Of a stretch of DNA of 64,000 nt, positions 11,904 through 22,996 are shown piece by piece. The notes under the pieces are model-generated. The model saw only the letters and a list, made by a program, of their open reading frames with translations. It did no database searches and had not been told where the DNA came from. Numbering within the stretch: the stretch's first letter is position 1; each line of letters opens with the position of its first letter. Source of the DNA: Tillus elongatus (Eukaryota; Arthropoda; Insecta; Coleoptera; Cleridae). Made by a program: the position numbers and the translations under genes. The stretch is from the NCBI GenBank assembly GCA_964006375.1, contig OZ023264.1:18479242-18543241 (forward strand). The letters are read 5' to 3'.

Positions 11904-13952
11904 CGGATCGGAAGCACGCTACACAATCACACCATTATTACCACGTTGCACGGGGAGGTGGTGAGCTTCAGGTCTGTAAGGGGGTGCCTGCAGCGGGGGG
12001 GGGGGGTATTATCCCCTCTGCTTTGGTCCCTCTTTGTGGATGATGTGCTAGCTATCCTGGGCCGTAGGAAGTTGAGGTCTAGACGTATGCAGATGATCTT
12101 GCCATAATGGTTAGAGGCAAATATGAAGAGGAACTTTCAAATACTCTTCAAAAGGCACTAAATGTAGCGAATGATTGGTGTTGGAGGGAGCAGAGGTATG
12201 TTAACCCCCGCAAAACCATCATTGTTCCATTTACCAGAAGAAGAAAACAAATTAAAACCACCTCTTCTTATGGGGAAACAATTCCATTTATGAAACAGGC
12301 GAAATATATGGGAGTTACCCTACATAAGAAGCTCAATTGGAATGTACAGTTACAGAATGTGCGGATTACAGTACAGTTACAGAATGTAATCCGCATGGCC
12401 AAACTATCCCTGTGGACATGCCTAAGAATCTGGAAATAACTGGCAACAACAAGCCCACATTAGATGTACTGGCTGTATGTAGGGGGTATCAGACTGATGA
12501 TACCTTATGGAACTATAGTTTGGTGGCCTAAGACATTTCGTTGTATCGCAAGAGCCAAACTGGCTCAGCTACAAAGACAAGCTTGTCTGATGATAACAGG
12601 CGCGATAAGCACTGCTCCATCAACCGCTCTAGAAGACTCTTAAACATTCCATCTCTTCACATTTGGCTGGAGAGGGAGGGTAGGTGGGCAATATACAGAT
12701 TAAAACAAACGGCTAACAGCATGCCAAATATAATCAGTTTGGGAAGGACCAGACTCCTCAATGACATTGAAAGTCTTGAGGTTCTGGGAATGGTTTCAGA
12801 CCTGATGCCTACAAAGATCAGTAGAGATCTGACCCTATTGAGGGTATTTCTCTGTTGGTACACTGACGGTCCCAAAACAGATCGGGGGGCAAGAGCCGGC
12901 GCATATGGGAGCAACACCGAGGCAAGAATATTATCTAGCCTTGGAAAGTATGCAACCATACACCAGGTAGAAGTGTATGCTGTCGAGATATGTGCAAGCG
13001 AAATTATACAAAACCATTGCACACACACAAATCGACAAAAATATATCCAGATAACCAAGCTGCAATAAGCACTTAGTTCCTACTCTTGCAATTCAAAAAC
13101 GGTATGGAGCTGTAAGTCTGCCCTCAACAAACTAGGCAGCTGAAGTGAGGTGTCGCTGGTGTAGATACCGGGTCACTCGGACCTTGATGGCAATGTAGCA
13201 GCCAACGCACTTGCCAGGGGTGGTGTCCAGGAGGACTTTATCGGAACATGTGCTAAGGATATCATCATGCACACCAAACGCACTTTAAAGACCTGGACAG
13301 ATAGAATCTAGCAATGGCAAAATCTGACAGGATTAGCACGCTCTAAGGCCTTCATAAATGGCCTTTCAGAGTCGAGGGCTAAAAAACTTCTAGAGCTAAA
13401 CAGACAACTGAGAGCTCTAGTCGGCTTCGATACAGGACACTGCCGCTTGCATCACCACATTCACTGAATTGGTCTCGGTCAAGAGACTGAGTGCCGGCTG
13501 TGTATGGAGAGTGACGAAACAGCAGAGCACATGGTATGTTCCTGTCCGGCTGCGGTAAGGACAAGGCAGCTGCTCTTTAGCAAGACAAAGCTTACACCAG
13601 AAGATTGCAAGAGAGCTAAACAGACAACTGAGAGCTCTAGTCGGCTTCTATACAGGAGACTGCCCCTTGCGTCACCACATTCACCGAATTGGTCGTGCCG
13701 GCTGTGTATGGAGAATGACGAAACAGCAGAGCACGTGGTATGTTCTTGTCCGGCTGCGGTAAGAACAAGGCAACTGCTCTTTGGCAAGACAAAGCTTACA
13801 CCAGAAGATCTGGGTCAACTTTCGCCCACAAAAATTGTCGACCTCTGTAAGAGGCTGGATTTGTTGGGCAAAATTTAAGATAATTAGGCGTGAGCCACAA
13901 TGGACCTTAAGGGCGCCATAGAGGGACCGTTATGGCCCACTCACACCTAACC
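11904..13952 (+). mobile_element. LOA/I-like non-LTR retrotransposon, copy 1
   Basis: The element is flanked by an 11-bp target duplication TAGTGTTCCTT (11893-11903 and 13953-13963). It codes for the end of a reverse transcriptase (LSPLLWSLFVDDVLAIL, then NPRKTIIVPFTRR), an RNase H domain (CWYTDGPKTDRG at about 12853, then HQVEVYAVEICASE) and a Cys/His knuckle CRLCMENDETAEHVVCSCPA at about 13690. That order is typical of LOA/I-group elements. Stops interrupt the frame and the RNase H DSQAA motif is lost. The knuckle region is present twice (see 13391-13817). The 3' end reads CTCACACCTAACC. It is 5'-truncated and sits inside a CR1-like copy. Confidence 0.8.
13391..13817 (+). repeat. Tandem duplication of the zinc-knuckle segment
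   Basis: A segment of roughly 215 bp starting GAGCTAAACAGACAACTGAG and ending GCTTACACCAGAAGAT occurs twice in succession. Each copy holds one CxxC...HxxC knuckle. The copies differ by scattered substitutions and a short indel near GGTCTCGGTCAAGAG, so the duplication is not recent. LOA-like copy 2 has a single unit. Confidence 0.8.
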
Positions 13953-13963
13953 TAGTGTTCCTT

Positions 13964-15136
13964 TTTATGAAGCACAGCATATTCAGAGATCTATTTACAA
14001 TGTCTGTGCAACGTGGCACACAAGTAAGTCGCCTGTCAAACAGCCCACCTAAACCATTTACAATATTGGCACCGCTCCAGTAGATTGTTATAGAGGCAAA
14101 GAGACAATAGTCAAAAGTAAGCCCTTGGGTTGACCTGGTAAAGGATATCACTTTACACTTACATATATTAAATACAAGATCATTGGAATTACACCATGTG
14201 CTAAAGTGCTCCAGATCACATTGAGGCAACACTGCGTCGACAGGAGAAGCAATCTCTCTGAAAATCTTGAAATGATCGACAAACATGAGACACTGAGAGC
14301 TTTTAAGTATTCTTGGCACATCATTGATAAATGTCATGAAGAGAGGGGGACCCAGGTGGCTACCTTGTGGTAATCCCGGAAGGATCTTTATTTTATTAGA
14401 GTAATAATGTTTGTACTTTACTACCTGTGTACGTTGACTCAGAAAATCAGACAGCCAAGCATGCAACGGCCCATGCACGCTGAAATTGGACAGCTTAAGA
14501 GCACAGAACTGAATGATTTACAGAATTAAATGCCTTGAAGATGTCCATGTACACTGCATCCACCTATGTACCCCTCTCCAAGCAATCCTGGATGAATTCT
14601 GTGTACAGCATCAGGTTGCTGTTGACAGATTGTCCCCTACAGAGACCATGCTGCTCATGAGTGATAACCTGCCTCTATGTTTCCACAATCCTATGGCACA
14701 TCATACGCTCAAACAACTTTGGAATGACACTCTGCGTGCTTATGGGGCGATAATTGACCACATCTGCAGCATGTCCTCCCTTAGAGATTTAAACGACAAA
14801 GCATGATTTCCAGCCAGTGGAAAAAACACCAGATGCAAGTGATGACCGTAAAATCAATGCCAAAGGCAAAGCAAGGGAACTGCAACAGAGCCTCAGAACT
14901 TTCAGAGGCACACCATCAAGACCAGGCACCTTTCTTGTATCAGGTCTGGCCATATGCTTCTCCAAATCAGCTACCTCAATGTTCACGTTAGCAAGCGTGA
15001 TGGATATCTCGGTCACTATCTGCTGGGTTTGGCTAGTCAAAGGAGCTTGTTGGTACCCGCTAAAAAGATGAGAAACATTTAGCAAACATATTTATTGTTT
15101 GTTTACAATCACTGCTCACTCCCCCCTCATAACTTA
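13964..15136 (-). mobile_element. CR1-like non-LTR element (family B), 5' part
   Basis: On the minus strand: TRKVPGLDGVPLKVLRLC (about 14890), LHAWLSDFLSQRTQVVKY (14450), LPQGSHLGPPLFMTFIND (14370) and LNMLCFIKRNT (13970). The catalytic box is mutated (FVDH instead of FADD). The piece continues beyond the second LOA-like insertion into 16118-16210. With the 3' part at 10580-11892 it appears to be an older resident split by two younger insertions. Confidence 0.7.
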
Positions 15137-15148
15137 TGGCAGATGGTA

Positions 15149-15170
15149 GGTTAGGTTAGGTTAGGTTTGA
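15149..15170 (-). repeat. (TTAGG/CCTAA)n tail of LOA-like copy 2
   Basis: On the plus strand the tract reads GGTTAGGTTAGGTTAGGTTT. It is the 3' end of the element in its own sense and has the unit of the common insect telomere repeat. Copy 1 ends with a shorter version, ACCTAACC. Confidence 0.8.
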
Positions 15171-16105
15171 ATGTGAGTGGGCCATACCGGTCCCTCCACC
15201 GCGACCATAAGGTATATTGTGGCTCACGCCTAATGGTCTATATTTCACCCAACAAAGCCAGCCTCCTGCAGAGGTCGATAATCTTTGTGGGCGAAAGTTG
15301 ATCCAGATCTTCCGGAGCAAGCTTTGTCTTGCCAAAGAGCAGGTATCTAGTCCTGTCTGCCGCTGGACAGGAACACAGTACATGGTCTGCTGTCTCGTCA
15401 CTCTCCATACACAGCCAGCACTCAGTCTCCTGACCGACTCCAATACAGTGCATGTGGTGATGCAAGCGGCAGTGTCCTGTATACAGGCCGACTAGAGTAC
15501 TCAGTTGTTGTCTGTTTCTCTAGAAGTTTTTTAGCCCTTGACTCAGACAGGCCATTTATGAAGGCCTTAGAGTGAGCTAATCCTGGCAGATTTTGCCATT
15601 GCTGGCTTGTCATTCTTTCTGTCCAGGTCTTTAAGGTGCGTTTTGTTGTGCGTGGTGTTATCCCCAGCACCGGTTCTGGTCCGATAAAGTCCCTCTGGAC
15701 ACCACTCCTGGCAAGCGTGTCGTCTGCAACATTGCCATCATGGTCCGAGTGACCCGGTATCCAGACCAGTGACGCCTCATTACAGCTGCCCAGTTCGTTG
15801 AGGGCAGATTTACAACTCCATACCGTTTTTGAATTGCAACGGTAGTAACCAAGAGCATTTATTGCAGCTTGGCTATCTGTATATATCTTTATCGATTTGT
15901 GTGCGCACTGGTTTCCTATACTTTCCCTTGCACACATCTCGATGGCATACACTTCTGCCTGGTGTATGGTTGCGTACTTGCTGAGGCTAGTTGATAGTCT
16001 AGCATCGGTGTTGCCCCCATATGCGCTGGCACCTACTCCCATATTGGTTTTGGAGTCATCAGCATACCAGCAGAGATCAGCTCTCAATAGGGTCGTTTGA
16101 TTTGT
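15149..16105 (-). mobile_element. LOA/I-like non-LTR retrotransposon, copy 2
   Basis: It is flanked by a 12-bp direct repeat TGGCAGATGGTA (15137-15148 and 16106-16117). On the minus strand it keeps an RNase H domain in one open frame: LCWYADDSKTNMGVGASAYG, HQAEVYAIEMCARE, IYTDSQAAINAL and VWIPGHSDHDGNVADD. The acidic residues expected for RNase H are visible in this order. The Cys knuckle (ECWLCMESDETADHVLCSC) follows in another frame. It is 5'-truncated just before RNase H, so it cannot move by itself. Its 3' tail is a CCTAA repeat. Confidence 0.85.
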
Positions 16106-16340
16106 TGGCAGATGGTAACCCCGATGATCCAGATTTTGACCTAATATATCCCTACAACGAACATACGTCGTCTTCGGCAGGCCTCTCAATATTGCCTATG
16201 TAGTCCTGGTAGCAGACTCTAAATAAGTGTCAAATAAATGTACTTTCGCGTTTTTAAAAAGGTCGCATGTAATGAATGATTTGGTTTAGAAAACATGAAT
16301 ATGACAAAAAAGAAAATGAAATTCGAGTGATGGTACTTAC

Positions 16341-16536
16341 TGGTGTTGTATGTGGCTCGCTCTACCTTGACTGGATCGGGAAGGTGAGGTTCAGGTGGTG
16401 GAGGCCCCGCGTACCCGAGCGTCGTCATCTGATGGGGGGTCAAACTGGGCGGCAGCTGCCCTAGACCTATCTGGGACTCAGCGTGGTTACGTAACACATT
16501 GATAGCGTCGTCCAGTCTTTCCTCCATACGTGTTCC
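16341..16536 (-). CDS. da: Daughterless/E-protein: conserved RLDDAI helix exon
   Basis: The exon is 196 bp, acceptor TTTGTTTTGCAG, donor GTAAGT, and runs from phase 0 to phase 1. It encodes GTRMEERLDDAINVLRNHAE, then a Gln/Pro/Leu segment (SQIGLGQLPPSLTPHQMTTL) and a Pro-rich part ending VERATYNT. E-proteins from vertebrates and flies carry the RLDDAI-VLRNHA helix between the central activation region and the bHLH; it is not a DNA-binding part. The last base (A) joins AA of the next exon to give Lys. No frame defects. Confidence 0.9.
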
Positions 16537-17041
16537 CTGCAAAACAAAACATAATAAATCATAAAATTAAGTTTTTTAGCAACAAAAACTATGCGCAATT
16601 AAAATTTTATATGCTTAGGTCACATCCCACTTATGATCGAATTCACTTGCTGTAAGAGGAATAAATATTACTGGGAATTATCAAAATGCATATTGTTTTT
16701 TTTTTTATTTGATGAATCTCTTCAACTACTCAGGTCATTAGTGAGATGAACAAACAGCACGGGATAATCGTATATTTTTAATCCATTCTCAAAAAGATAT
16801 CACAACAGAATGATTATCAAATTTGATTGGCCAGCAGAAAATGTTATATTATGTAATTTTTCTTTTTTCTCAAGCCATCATCATGGGTATAACAAAATCG
16901 TACCGGACCTGAAATGTGCTATGAAAAATTATAAAACTCATAGTTCATGAAACCTAACTAGTATTATATAGTGTACTCAAAGAGGTTTTACAACCTCTTT
17001 GAGTGTACTGCATAAATTCTTTACCATGGTTAGTCAATTAA
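16537..17041. other. Intron; short perfect hairpin at 16971-17008
   Basis: No gene seen. ACTCAAAGAGGTT (16975-16987) is followed after 4 bp by its inverse AACCTCTTTGAGT. It could be the scar of a fold-back element; no function is evident. Confidence 0.6.
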
Positions 17042-17043
17042 TA

Positions 17044-18343
17044 CGAGGGGGGTCAATAAGTCCGTGCCTTTTTGGATGAAACACAGGTTTTTTGACAAAA
17101 AATCATTCTATTTCTCAACATAGTCTCCTTTGAGCTCTATACACTTTGTCCAACGTTTCTCCAAATTATTTATCCCTTCCAAAAAATGAGATTTGTCGAG
17201 GTCCACAAAACAGGTATTTGTTTGTGAGATGATTTCATCATTCGAGTCAAATCTCTTTCCAACGAGCTGTCTCTTTAAGTTTGGAAACAAGAAATAGTCA
17301 CTCAGGGCTAAATCCGGAGAATAGGGCGGATGAGGCCAGCAACTCGTGGCCCAATTTATGCAATTTCGCCATGGAGACTACACATGTGTGCACCCTTGCA
17401 TTGGCTTGGTGGAAAATAACTTTTTTCTTGGCCAAATGCGGTCGCATTTCCTTCAAATCATCATTTGATCAGTCCAATAAGTTGGTATAATATTCGCCAT
17501 TGATTGTTCTTCCCTTTTGAAGGTAATCAATGCGGAATATCCCGCATGCATCCCAAACAACGGTCGCCATGATTTTATTGGCTGACAAACCCAGCTTGGC
17601 GTTCTTTGGCGCCGATTCGCACGGAGAAACCCACTGTTTTGACTGCTGCTTGGTCGCTGGTGTGTTGTGGTGAATCCATGTTTCTTCCACAGTTACGAAA
17701 CGGCGCAAAAACTCGTCCTTATTGCAGTTCAACAACGCCAAACACTCCTTCGAAGTTGTCACACGATTGTGTTTGTGGTCGATTGTGAGCAAACGCGGCA
17801 CCCATCTTGCAGATAGCTTCCTCATACCCAAGTGATCGTGCAAAATCGAAACCATTGAGCCATGTGATATGCCTATGGCTTCCACAATTTCCCGCACTTT
17901 CAATCTCCGATCGGCCAACACCGTATCGTGAATTTTTTCAATTGTTTCGGGTGTAGTGACATCAACTGGGCGCCCAGAACGTTCGGCGTCATTTTTGCTT
18001 GTACGGCCGTAACGAAATTCAGTAAACTACTTTATTACCAAGGAAATTGATGGTGCAGAGTTCCCATAGTATTTATCAAGTTTAGCCTTGGTTTGTGATT
18101 GTTTTTTTCCGCAAAATGCAAAAAATAATGTTAGATGAGCACATGAAATAAACTTTTTTCCATTTTCGTTATAACAAGAGATTGTCTGCTTTCAATGGCT
18201 ATCTAACACAAACTAACTAAAGCTGTGTGCTTGTTCAAAATTTGACAGGAGTCAGCTGACAGATGCCTGTTGACAGGAGCAGTGTTGCCCTTCCTGTGAA
18301 GAGGCAGGAAATTCAAAGTCATGGACCTATTGACCTGCCATCG
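17044..18343 (-). mobile_element. mariner element with both ends, inactive transposase
   Basis: The left end CGAGGGGGGTCAATAAGTCC and the inverted right end near 18319-18343 (GTCATGGACCTATTGACCTG...) are mariner-type termini, each next to TA. The minus-strand frame holds the N-terminal helix-turn-helix region (AKLDKYYGNSAPS, about 18070), GRTSKNDAERSGRP (17990), VREIVEAIGISHGSM and the catalytic region. The three acidic positions are damaged: VTVEETWIHH has Glu for the first Asp, FHQANARVHT has Ala for the second, and the third lies in a stretch with a stop. The transposase is therefore dead. The length of 1.3 kb is normal for the family. Confidence 0.88.
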
Positions 18344-18699
18344 TAGTTAGAAAAAGGTCATTTTGCAGCTTACCTTAATGTCAGTTCAAGATCAACCAAA
18401 CTGCTGGTAAAGGTAATGCTTACGACCTTACATGTATGTTGATACTATTTTTATCTTGTGGTTCCTTCTCTTTGCAGAGTTATTTGCATTTCAGTGCGGC
18501 CATGCTCCTTTACAATCCTTTTCTCCCCGCAGTATTAAAACCTAAAGTAAACTGGAGAACAGGGTGATTGTTCCCATTAATTTCCAATTTCTGGAATTTC
18601 CCAATCTTCCTATGTGCCACTTTCTCATTGGTCAAGTGACGGTAACTTCTAGAATGTAGAGCAGCCTCCTTCCCCTAGACTTTTATAAGGTGTTTTTTC
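18344..18699. other. Intron, no gene seen
   Basis: Nothing recognisable between the mariner end and the start of the CR1-like element. Confidence 0.4.
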
Positions 18700-20461
18700 C
18701 ACACTGCATTTATAGCTGCTTTTAATCTTATTTACAGTTTCTCATCATATAATATACAATTTTGGGTGAGTCGGTAAATATGACTGTGCCTAGTGTTACT
18801 TCTGCTGATATTATTGATCGTATCTGTAGTTTGAAAGATAAACTTCCTTACTGTCCAGATGGAATCCCCTCCCATCTATTAAAATCTTGTGCCTTCACCT
18901 TGGCAATTCCACTGAGGATTCTCTTTAACAGGTTTGTTGTCTGGTGAGTTTCCACATGTATGGAAACATTTTTATTTGATGCCCGTTCATAAGCAGGGAC
19001 CAAAGCATTTGGTTACTAATTATAGAGTTGTTTGTATTCAGTCAGAGATACCCAAACTTCTTGACTTTTTTGTCTCTAGGCATATAACTTGGGAATGCAG
19101 ACATGTTTTCGTCGAACAGCAGCATGGTTTTCTTACAGGAAGATCTACAACAACCAACCTTCTTCTTTACCAGAATGTATTGGTCTCAGCTTTGGAGGAT
19201 AGGTTACAGGTTCATTCGGTGTATACAGATTTCTCCAAAGCGTTTGATAAGGTTAATCACGCCTTATTATTGTCAAAACTTGCATTGTTGGATTTTAATG
19301 TCAATTTGTTGTCTTGGGTGTGCAGCTTCCTTACGGGTAGGTCCCAGGGTGTAAAGATCAGAAACTTCATTTCTGATAGTATTACTGTTTCTTCAGGAGT
19401 TCCTCAAGGTTCACATTGTGGACCAGTGCTCTTTAATCTTTTTATCAATGCTGTCATACATTCACTTAAGCATAGTCAGATTTTGATGTTTGCTGATGAT
19501 ATCAAAATTTTCAAGATTGTTCGTTCCAGACAGGACGCTTTACTTTTACAGGAAGGCTTAAATCGTTTTGCTCGGAGGTGTGGTGACAATCTTCTGACTC
19601 TGAATGTTGATAAGTGTTTCTGCATTACATTCACTAGAGCTCAGTTTCCCATTGACTTTGTGTACTTCATGGGCTCTAATGCTTTACAGAGGAGGGAAAT
19701 AATTAAAGACTTGGGCATTGTATTGTATAGGGAATTATCTTTTAAGGATCACATAGAGTACATAGTATCTAAAGCATATAAAATGTTAGGATTTATTCAT
19801 AGATCAACTCTGGATTTTTCATGCAATAGCTTGAGAAGGCTGTATTGTGGTCTGGTTCGCTCTTTGTTGGAATGCTCTTCTGTAGTCTGGAGTCCGAATT
19901 ACAATATTTATATCAATCAGATTGAGGCCATACAAAATAGATTCTTAAGAATTTGTGCTTACAGAATGGGCTTGCAGAGAAATGATCTTAACTTTTCTTA
20001 TTTGCGGAATCGGCTGCACTTGCAGTCACTCAGTGGTAGAAGGATTGTCAATGATGTTTGTTTTTTGCATAAATTATTAGTGAATAAAATTGAGTGTCCT
20101 TCTTTGCTTGAGATAGTCTCTCTAAGGGTTCCGGACCGCACGAGAGCAAGGGAGGTTTTTGTGGTTCCCGTCCATCGAACCAATTATGGCTTTTTCAGTC
20201 AGATGTTGAGAGTGGCGAGAACTGCAAATGAGAATTCGGAGCTCTTGGATATGTTTGATGATTCTGATCGTTCAATTGGAGGCATTTTGAGAGGTGTTAT
20301 TGATTGAATTGTCGTACATACGGTGTACAGGTTATGTTTTGCTTTTTTGTTATGTTCTCATATTGAGATGGGTTATTTAAGACTAATGTAGTTTTAGATG
20401 TTCTTATTATTATTGTAAATGGTTGATCCATTGAATAAATAAATAAAATAAATAAATAAAC
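18700..20461 (+). mobile_element. CR1-like non-LTR retrotransposon (family B), best copy
   Basis: A nearly unbroken reverse transcriptase runs from 18762 to 20307; one shift near 18940 separates two frames. Motifs in order: LPYCPDGIPSHLLKSCA, LTGRSTTTNLL, VYTDFSKAFDKVNHALLL, SSGVPQGSHCGPVLFNLFIN, the catalytic FADDIKIF at about 19490, LTLNVDKCFCITF, and the C-terminal RSLLECSSVVWSPNY and VPVHRTNYGFF. FADD is intact. The 3' end is an AAAT-rich tail at 20435-20461. The endonuclease is missing (5' truncation), so it cannot jump alone. Few disabling changes suggest a fairly recent insertion. Confidence 0.85.
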
Positions 20462-21165
20462 TTTCTACCACCTCTTTGGCATGTATACTTGTTGGTATTT
20501 TATATTTAAACCATGTATTTGATAATAACAGACCTCTTTCTCTACACGTTAATCACCACTCTCATTAACTATTGCATGTCCTCAAGATCACACTATTTTG
20601 TTTTGCTTCTCCTCACACCTACTCACTCATTCATATATCTGGTAACAATTATCCTTTCGCCTAGTTGACACATGTCTAGAACTGCATCCACGTCTTTTCT
20701 TAAGATTTTCCTCTCTGTGGGTGCATAACAAGCAAACAGAACCAGTCTGCGTATACTTGTCTTTGTCAGTGGAAAACTAACATCACTTGTTTAGTTCACT
20801 CCCTCCAATTACCATAAATGTAAAACATGGCTGTATATTAATGAAAGGAATGGAAAGCAAAGAAGGCGTAGTTTGGTTTTGGAAATATTGAACATTTAGT
20901 GACAATATCAAAAGGGAAAACTAAAGTTTAAACACATTGCATTGTATTAAAGTGGCATTGAGAAATTTTTAAATCCAAAACTTTGCAAGCTCACAACCTT
21001 CCATGTCAAATATAAGAACACACATTACACTAACTAGAATGAGAATACAGTAGTTTTCGTGAAAGCGCAAATGGGTAATTCGTACATAATTTTAAGAAAG
21101 AAACTAATTAAGCAAGCATAACTTGTCAAGTTTTTTGTTGTCAAAAACAGAATATATTTACTTAC
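20462..21165. other. Intron, no gene seen
   Basis: AT-rich; no recognisable element. The minus-strand frame that runs into 21034-21160 is intron read-through behind the exon donor. Confidence 0.5.
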
Positions 21166-21234
21166 ATTTACTTCGGCATGGTCCCTTAGAAAGCCTATGG
21201 CATCATCTAAACGTTGTGCTTCAGGGGCTGGTGG
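21166..21234 (-). CDS. da: Daughterless/E-protein: small exon with first RLDDAI-like helix
   Basis: A 69-bp exon, acceptor TTTTGTGTGAAG and donor GTAAGT, phase 0 at both ends, so it can be skipped without changing frame. It encodes PPAPEAQRLDDAIGFLRDHAE followed by VN. The next exon repeats the theme (RLDDAINVLRNHAE). Vertebrate E-proteins have a comparable pair, an LQDAMSFLKD helix followed by RLDDAIHVLRNHA, so I take this as the counterpart of the first helix rather than a new duplication. An alternative donor 6 bp upstream (GTAAAT) is weaker. Confidence 0.78.
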
Positions 21235-21639
21235 CTTCACACAAAAACAAAAAATAACACCATGCAAACACAAACCAACAAAATAAAAAATAAAAAAATA
21301 TAAAATACAAAAAAGTTAATAACCTGTCAAAAATAAAATATCAATAAACTTTATTTTAGCTGCTGGACCATGGAATAATTGACGGGTTAAAAGTGAAGTG
21401 AATAAATCATATTATGAGTCTAAAATACTTTAAAGGTGAGCGAATTATTTATTAGATTGAAGACAGCAGGACACATGAAAAAAATACACTAAAAAAAATT
21501 TGACGCTGCTAGTGTGTTATGATGGCGAATTTTCTTACGAATTTTTCTTCCAATATTAGACACATTACTTTTAGAATTCACATCACTTAGTTATCAATAA
21601 GCACACTTTGAGAACTTAAATCACTACAATACATTTTAA

Positions 21640-21690
21640 AAAGACCTGACGATCGTTTCACTAACAAAATTAGCGTCATCGGAAGATGAA
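21640..21690 (-). ncRNA. Hammerhead-like ribozyme motif (degenerate)
   Basis: Minus strand: CCGAUGA (for CUGAUGA), a stem GCUAAU/GUUAGU with a UUU loop, GAAAC, the palindrome GAUC, then GUC and AGG. One core base is altered and one extra base sits before stem II. Likely inactive. Confidence 0.4.
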
Positions 21691-22334
21691 AAATTCTAGC
21701 TACTTTAAAACTAACATCACCTTATATACACGGCCAAAATGTCTGGAATTTATTAAACAAGTTGGCAAGATTGTAATCTTAAGTTCATCGGACCAACAAA
21801 AAGATCTATTGGAATTAGATTTAAAGAACAATTAGCACAATTAAGATACGGTATCATAAATAGATCTTCCGTCGCCCGAAATATTTAGGATAATAATCAC
21901 CACGTTAATGAGGAGAATCTAAAATTAATAAAAAATGTTAGACGACCAGGACAGCTAAACGCATTCGAGAGCATATGTATTGCTAAATATAGTAACAATC
22001 AAAAATGTATGAACCTTGCTCCACAACTGATGAGCAGTCGACTGATAGATTGTTTTATAAAATAAATACCGACAGTTCGACACGTCCGAGAGATAACAAA
22101 AGAATACATATATTTCCGCCAAACTAAACTATATTAATTTAATTGAACCTTCACAAAATTACTAGAGAAGATACCTTTCAGATAAAGTAATAAATAAAGT
22201 TCAAAAGCCTCGTCAGGCTATAAAAATACAATACACTGCAGAATTTGCCTGTGATTTAGTCCCCCTCTCGGTTCCGTTCTTTACCTAAGATTTAGTACAT
22301 AAGGTGATGTTAGTTTTAAAGTAGTTAGAATTAT

Positions 22335-22385
22335 TCATCCTCTGATGACGCTAACTTTGTTAGTGAAACCATCTTCAGGTATTTT
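22335..22385 (+). ncRNA. Hammerhead-like ribozyme motif (degenerate)
   Basis: CUGAUGA is intact, stem II is GCUAAC/GUUAGU with a UUU loop, and GAAAC follows, but the cleavage triplet expected as GUC reads UUC and the GAUC palindrome reads CAUC. It is the inverted partner of the motif at 21640-21690. Confidence 0.4.
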
Positions 22386-22559
22386 TAGAATGTGTTGTGG
22401 TGATTTGGGTTGTCAGAGTGTGCTTATCAGTGCTCATCACAGGTTCCAATCTTCACTTAGTGACATAGTTATCATTTCCCGGTTTTTTCCATAATTTCCC
22501 TTTTTGTCAGGGTTTTTTTTTTAATTAGAATTATTAATTGCATATATCTGTTACAGCAT

Positions 22560-22880
22560 GTCTGCAACACCCCTTCACCCTTCAAAAAAAAAGTTTTCAT
22601 CTTGCTCTTAAGACCACTAGTTTAATCTCTTCATTGAAAAGAAAATACAAGGCCTTTCAAACTTTTTGTTCGGTTGAGGAGATGAGAGTCGGGTGGAGTC
22701 AGGTCTGGTAAGTTATTCCACTTATTCGAACCCCAAGTCACAAATTGTTTCCATAGTATCATGATTTGTGCGCAAGAGCATTGTCTTGCAAAAGGAACCC
22801 ACATTTGGGTAGCCTTCCTCACTTTTACCTTATTTTTGACACGGTGATCAGGTTAAATTATAATTCCTGGTTATTGTTCT
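22560..22880 (-). pseudogene. C-terminal tail of a non-LTR reverse transcriptase
   Basis: Minus strand: VPFARQCSCAQIMILW and KWNNLPDLTP, the pattern (VPFAR-N..., WN-LP) that closes ORF2 of many CR1/Jockey-group elements. No catalytic domain remains. Ends not resolved. Confidence 0.5.
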
Positions 22881-22996
22881 ACCTTTATCCAGAAAGCAAA
22901 TCACTACTACATACTACATCAATAGGCTTCAAATCAGAAGTAACTTACTGAACATCAAAAGCTGGTAAGTACATTCTAGGTATCAATGAAGCTCTT

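Larger units (their letters stand above)
21590..22440 (+). mobile_element. Penelope-like retroelement remnant with GIY-YIG domain
   Basis: Inverted copies of about 150 bp (21590-21740 and 22285-22440) enclose a short coding remnant. On the plus strand from about 21790 it reads TKRSIGIRFKEQLAQLRYGI, VARNI, NLKLIKNVRRPGQLNAFESI, which is the pattern of the GIY-YIG endonuclease of Penelope-like elements. No reverse transcriptase is left. The arms would be the terminal repeats, one of them inverted, as is common in this group, and each holds a hammerhead-like motif. A single terminal copy is found at 59560-59770. Confidence 0.65.

Noticed and set aside
21166..21234. A novel duplication of the RLDDAI exon
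   Set aside because: Vertebrate E-proteins also have two consecutive helices at this place, so the pair is probably ancestral.
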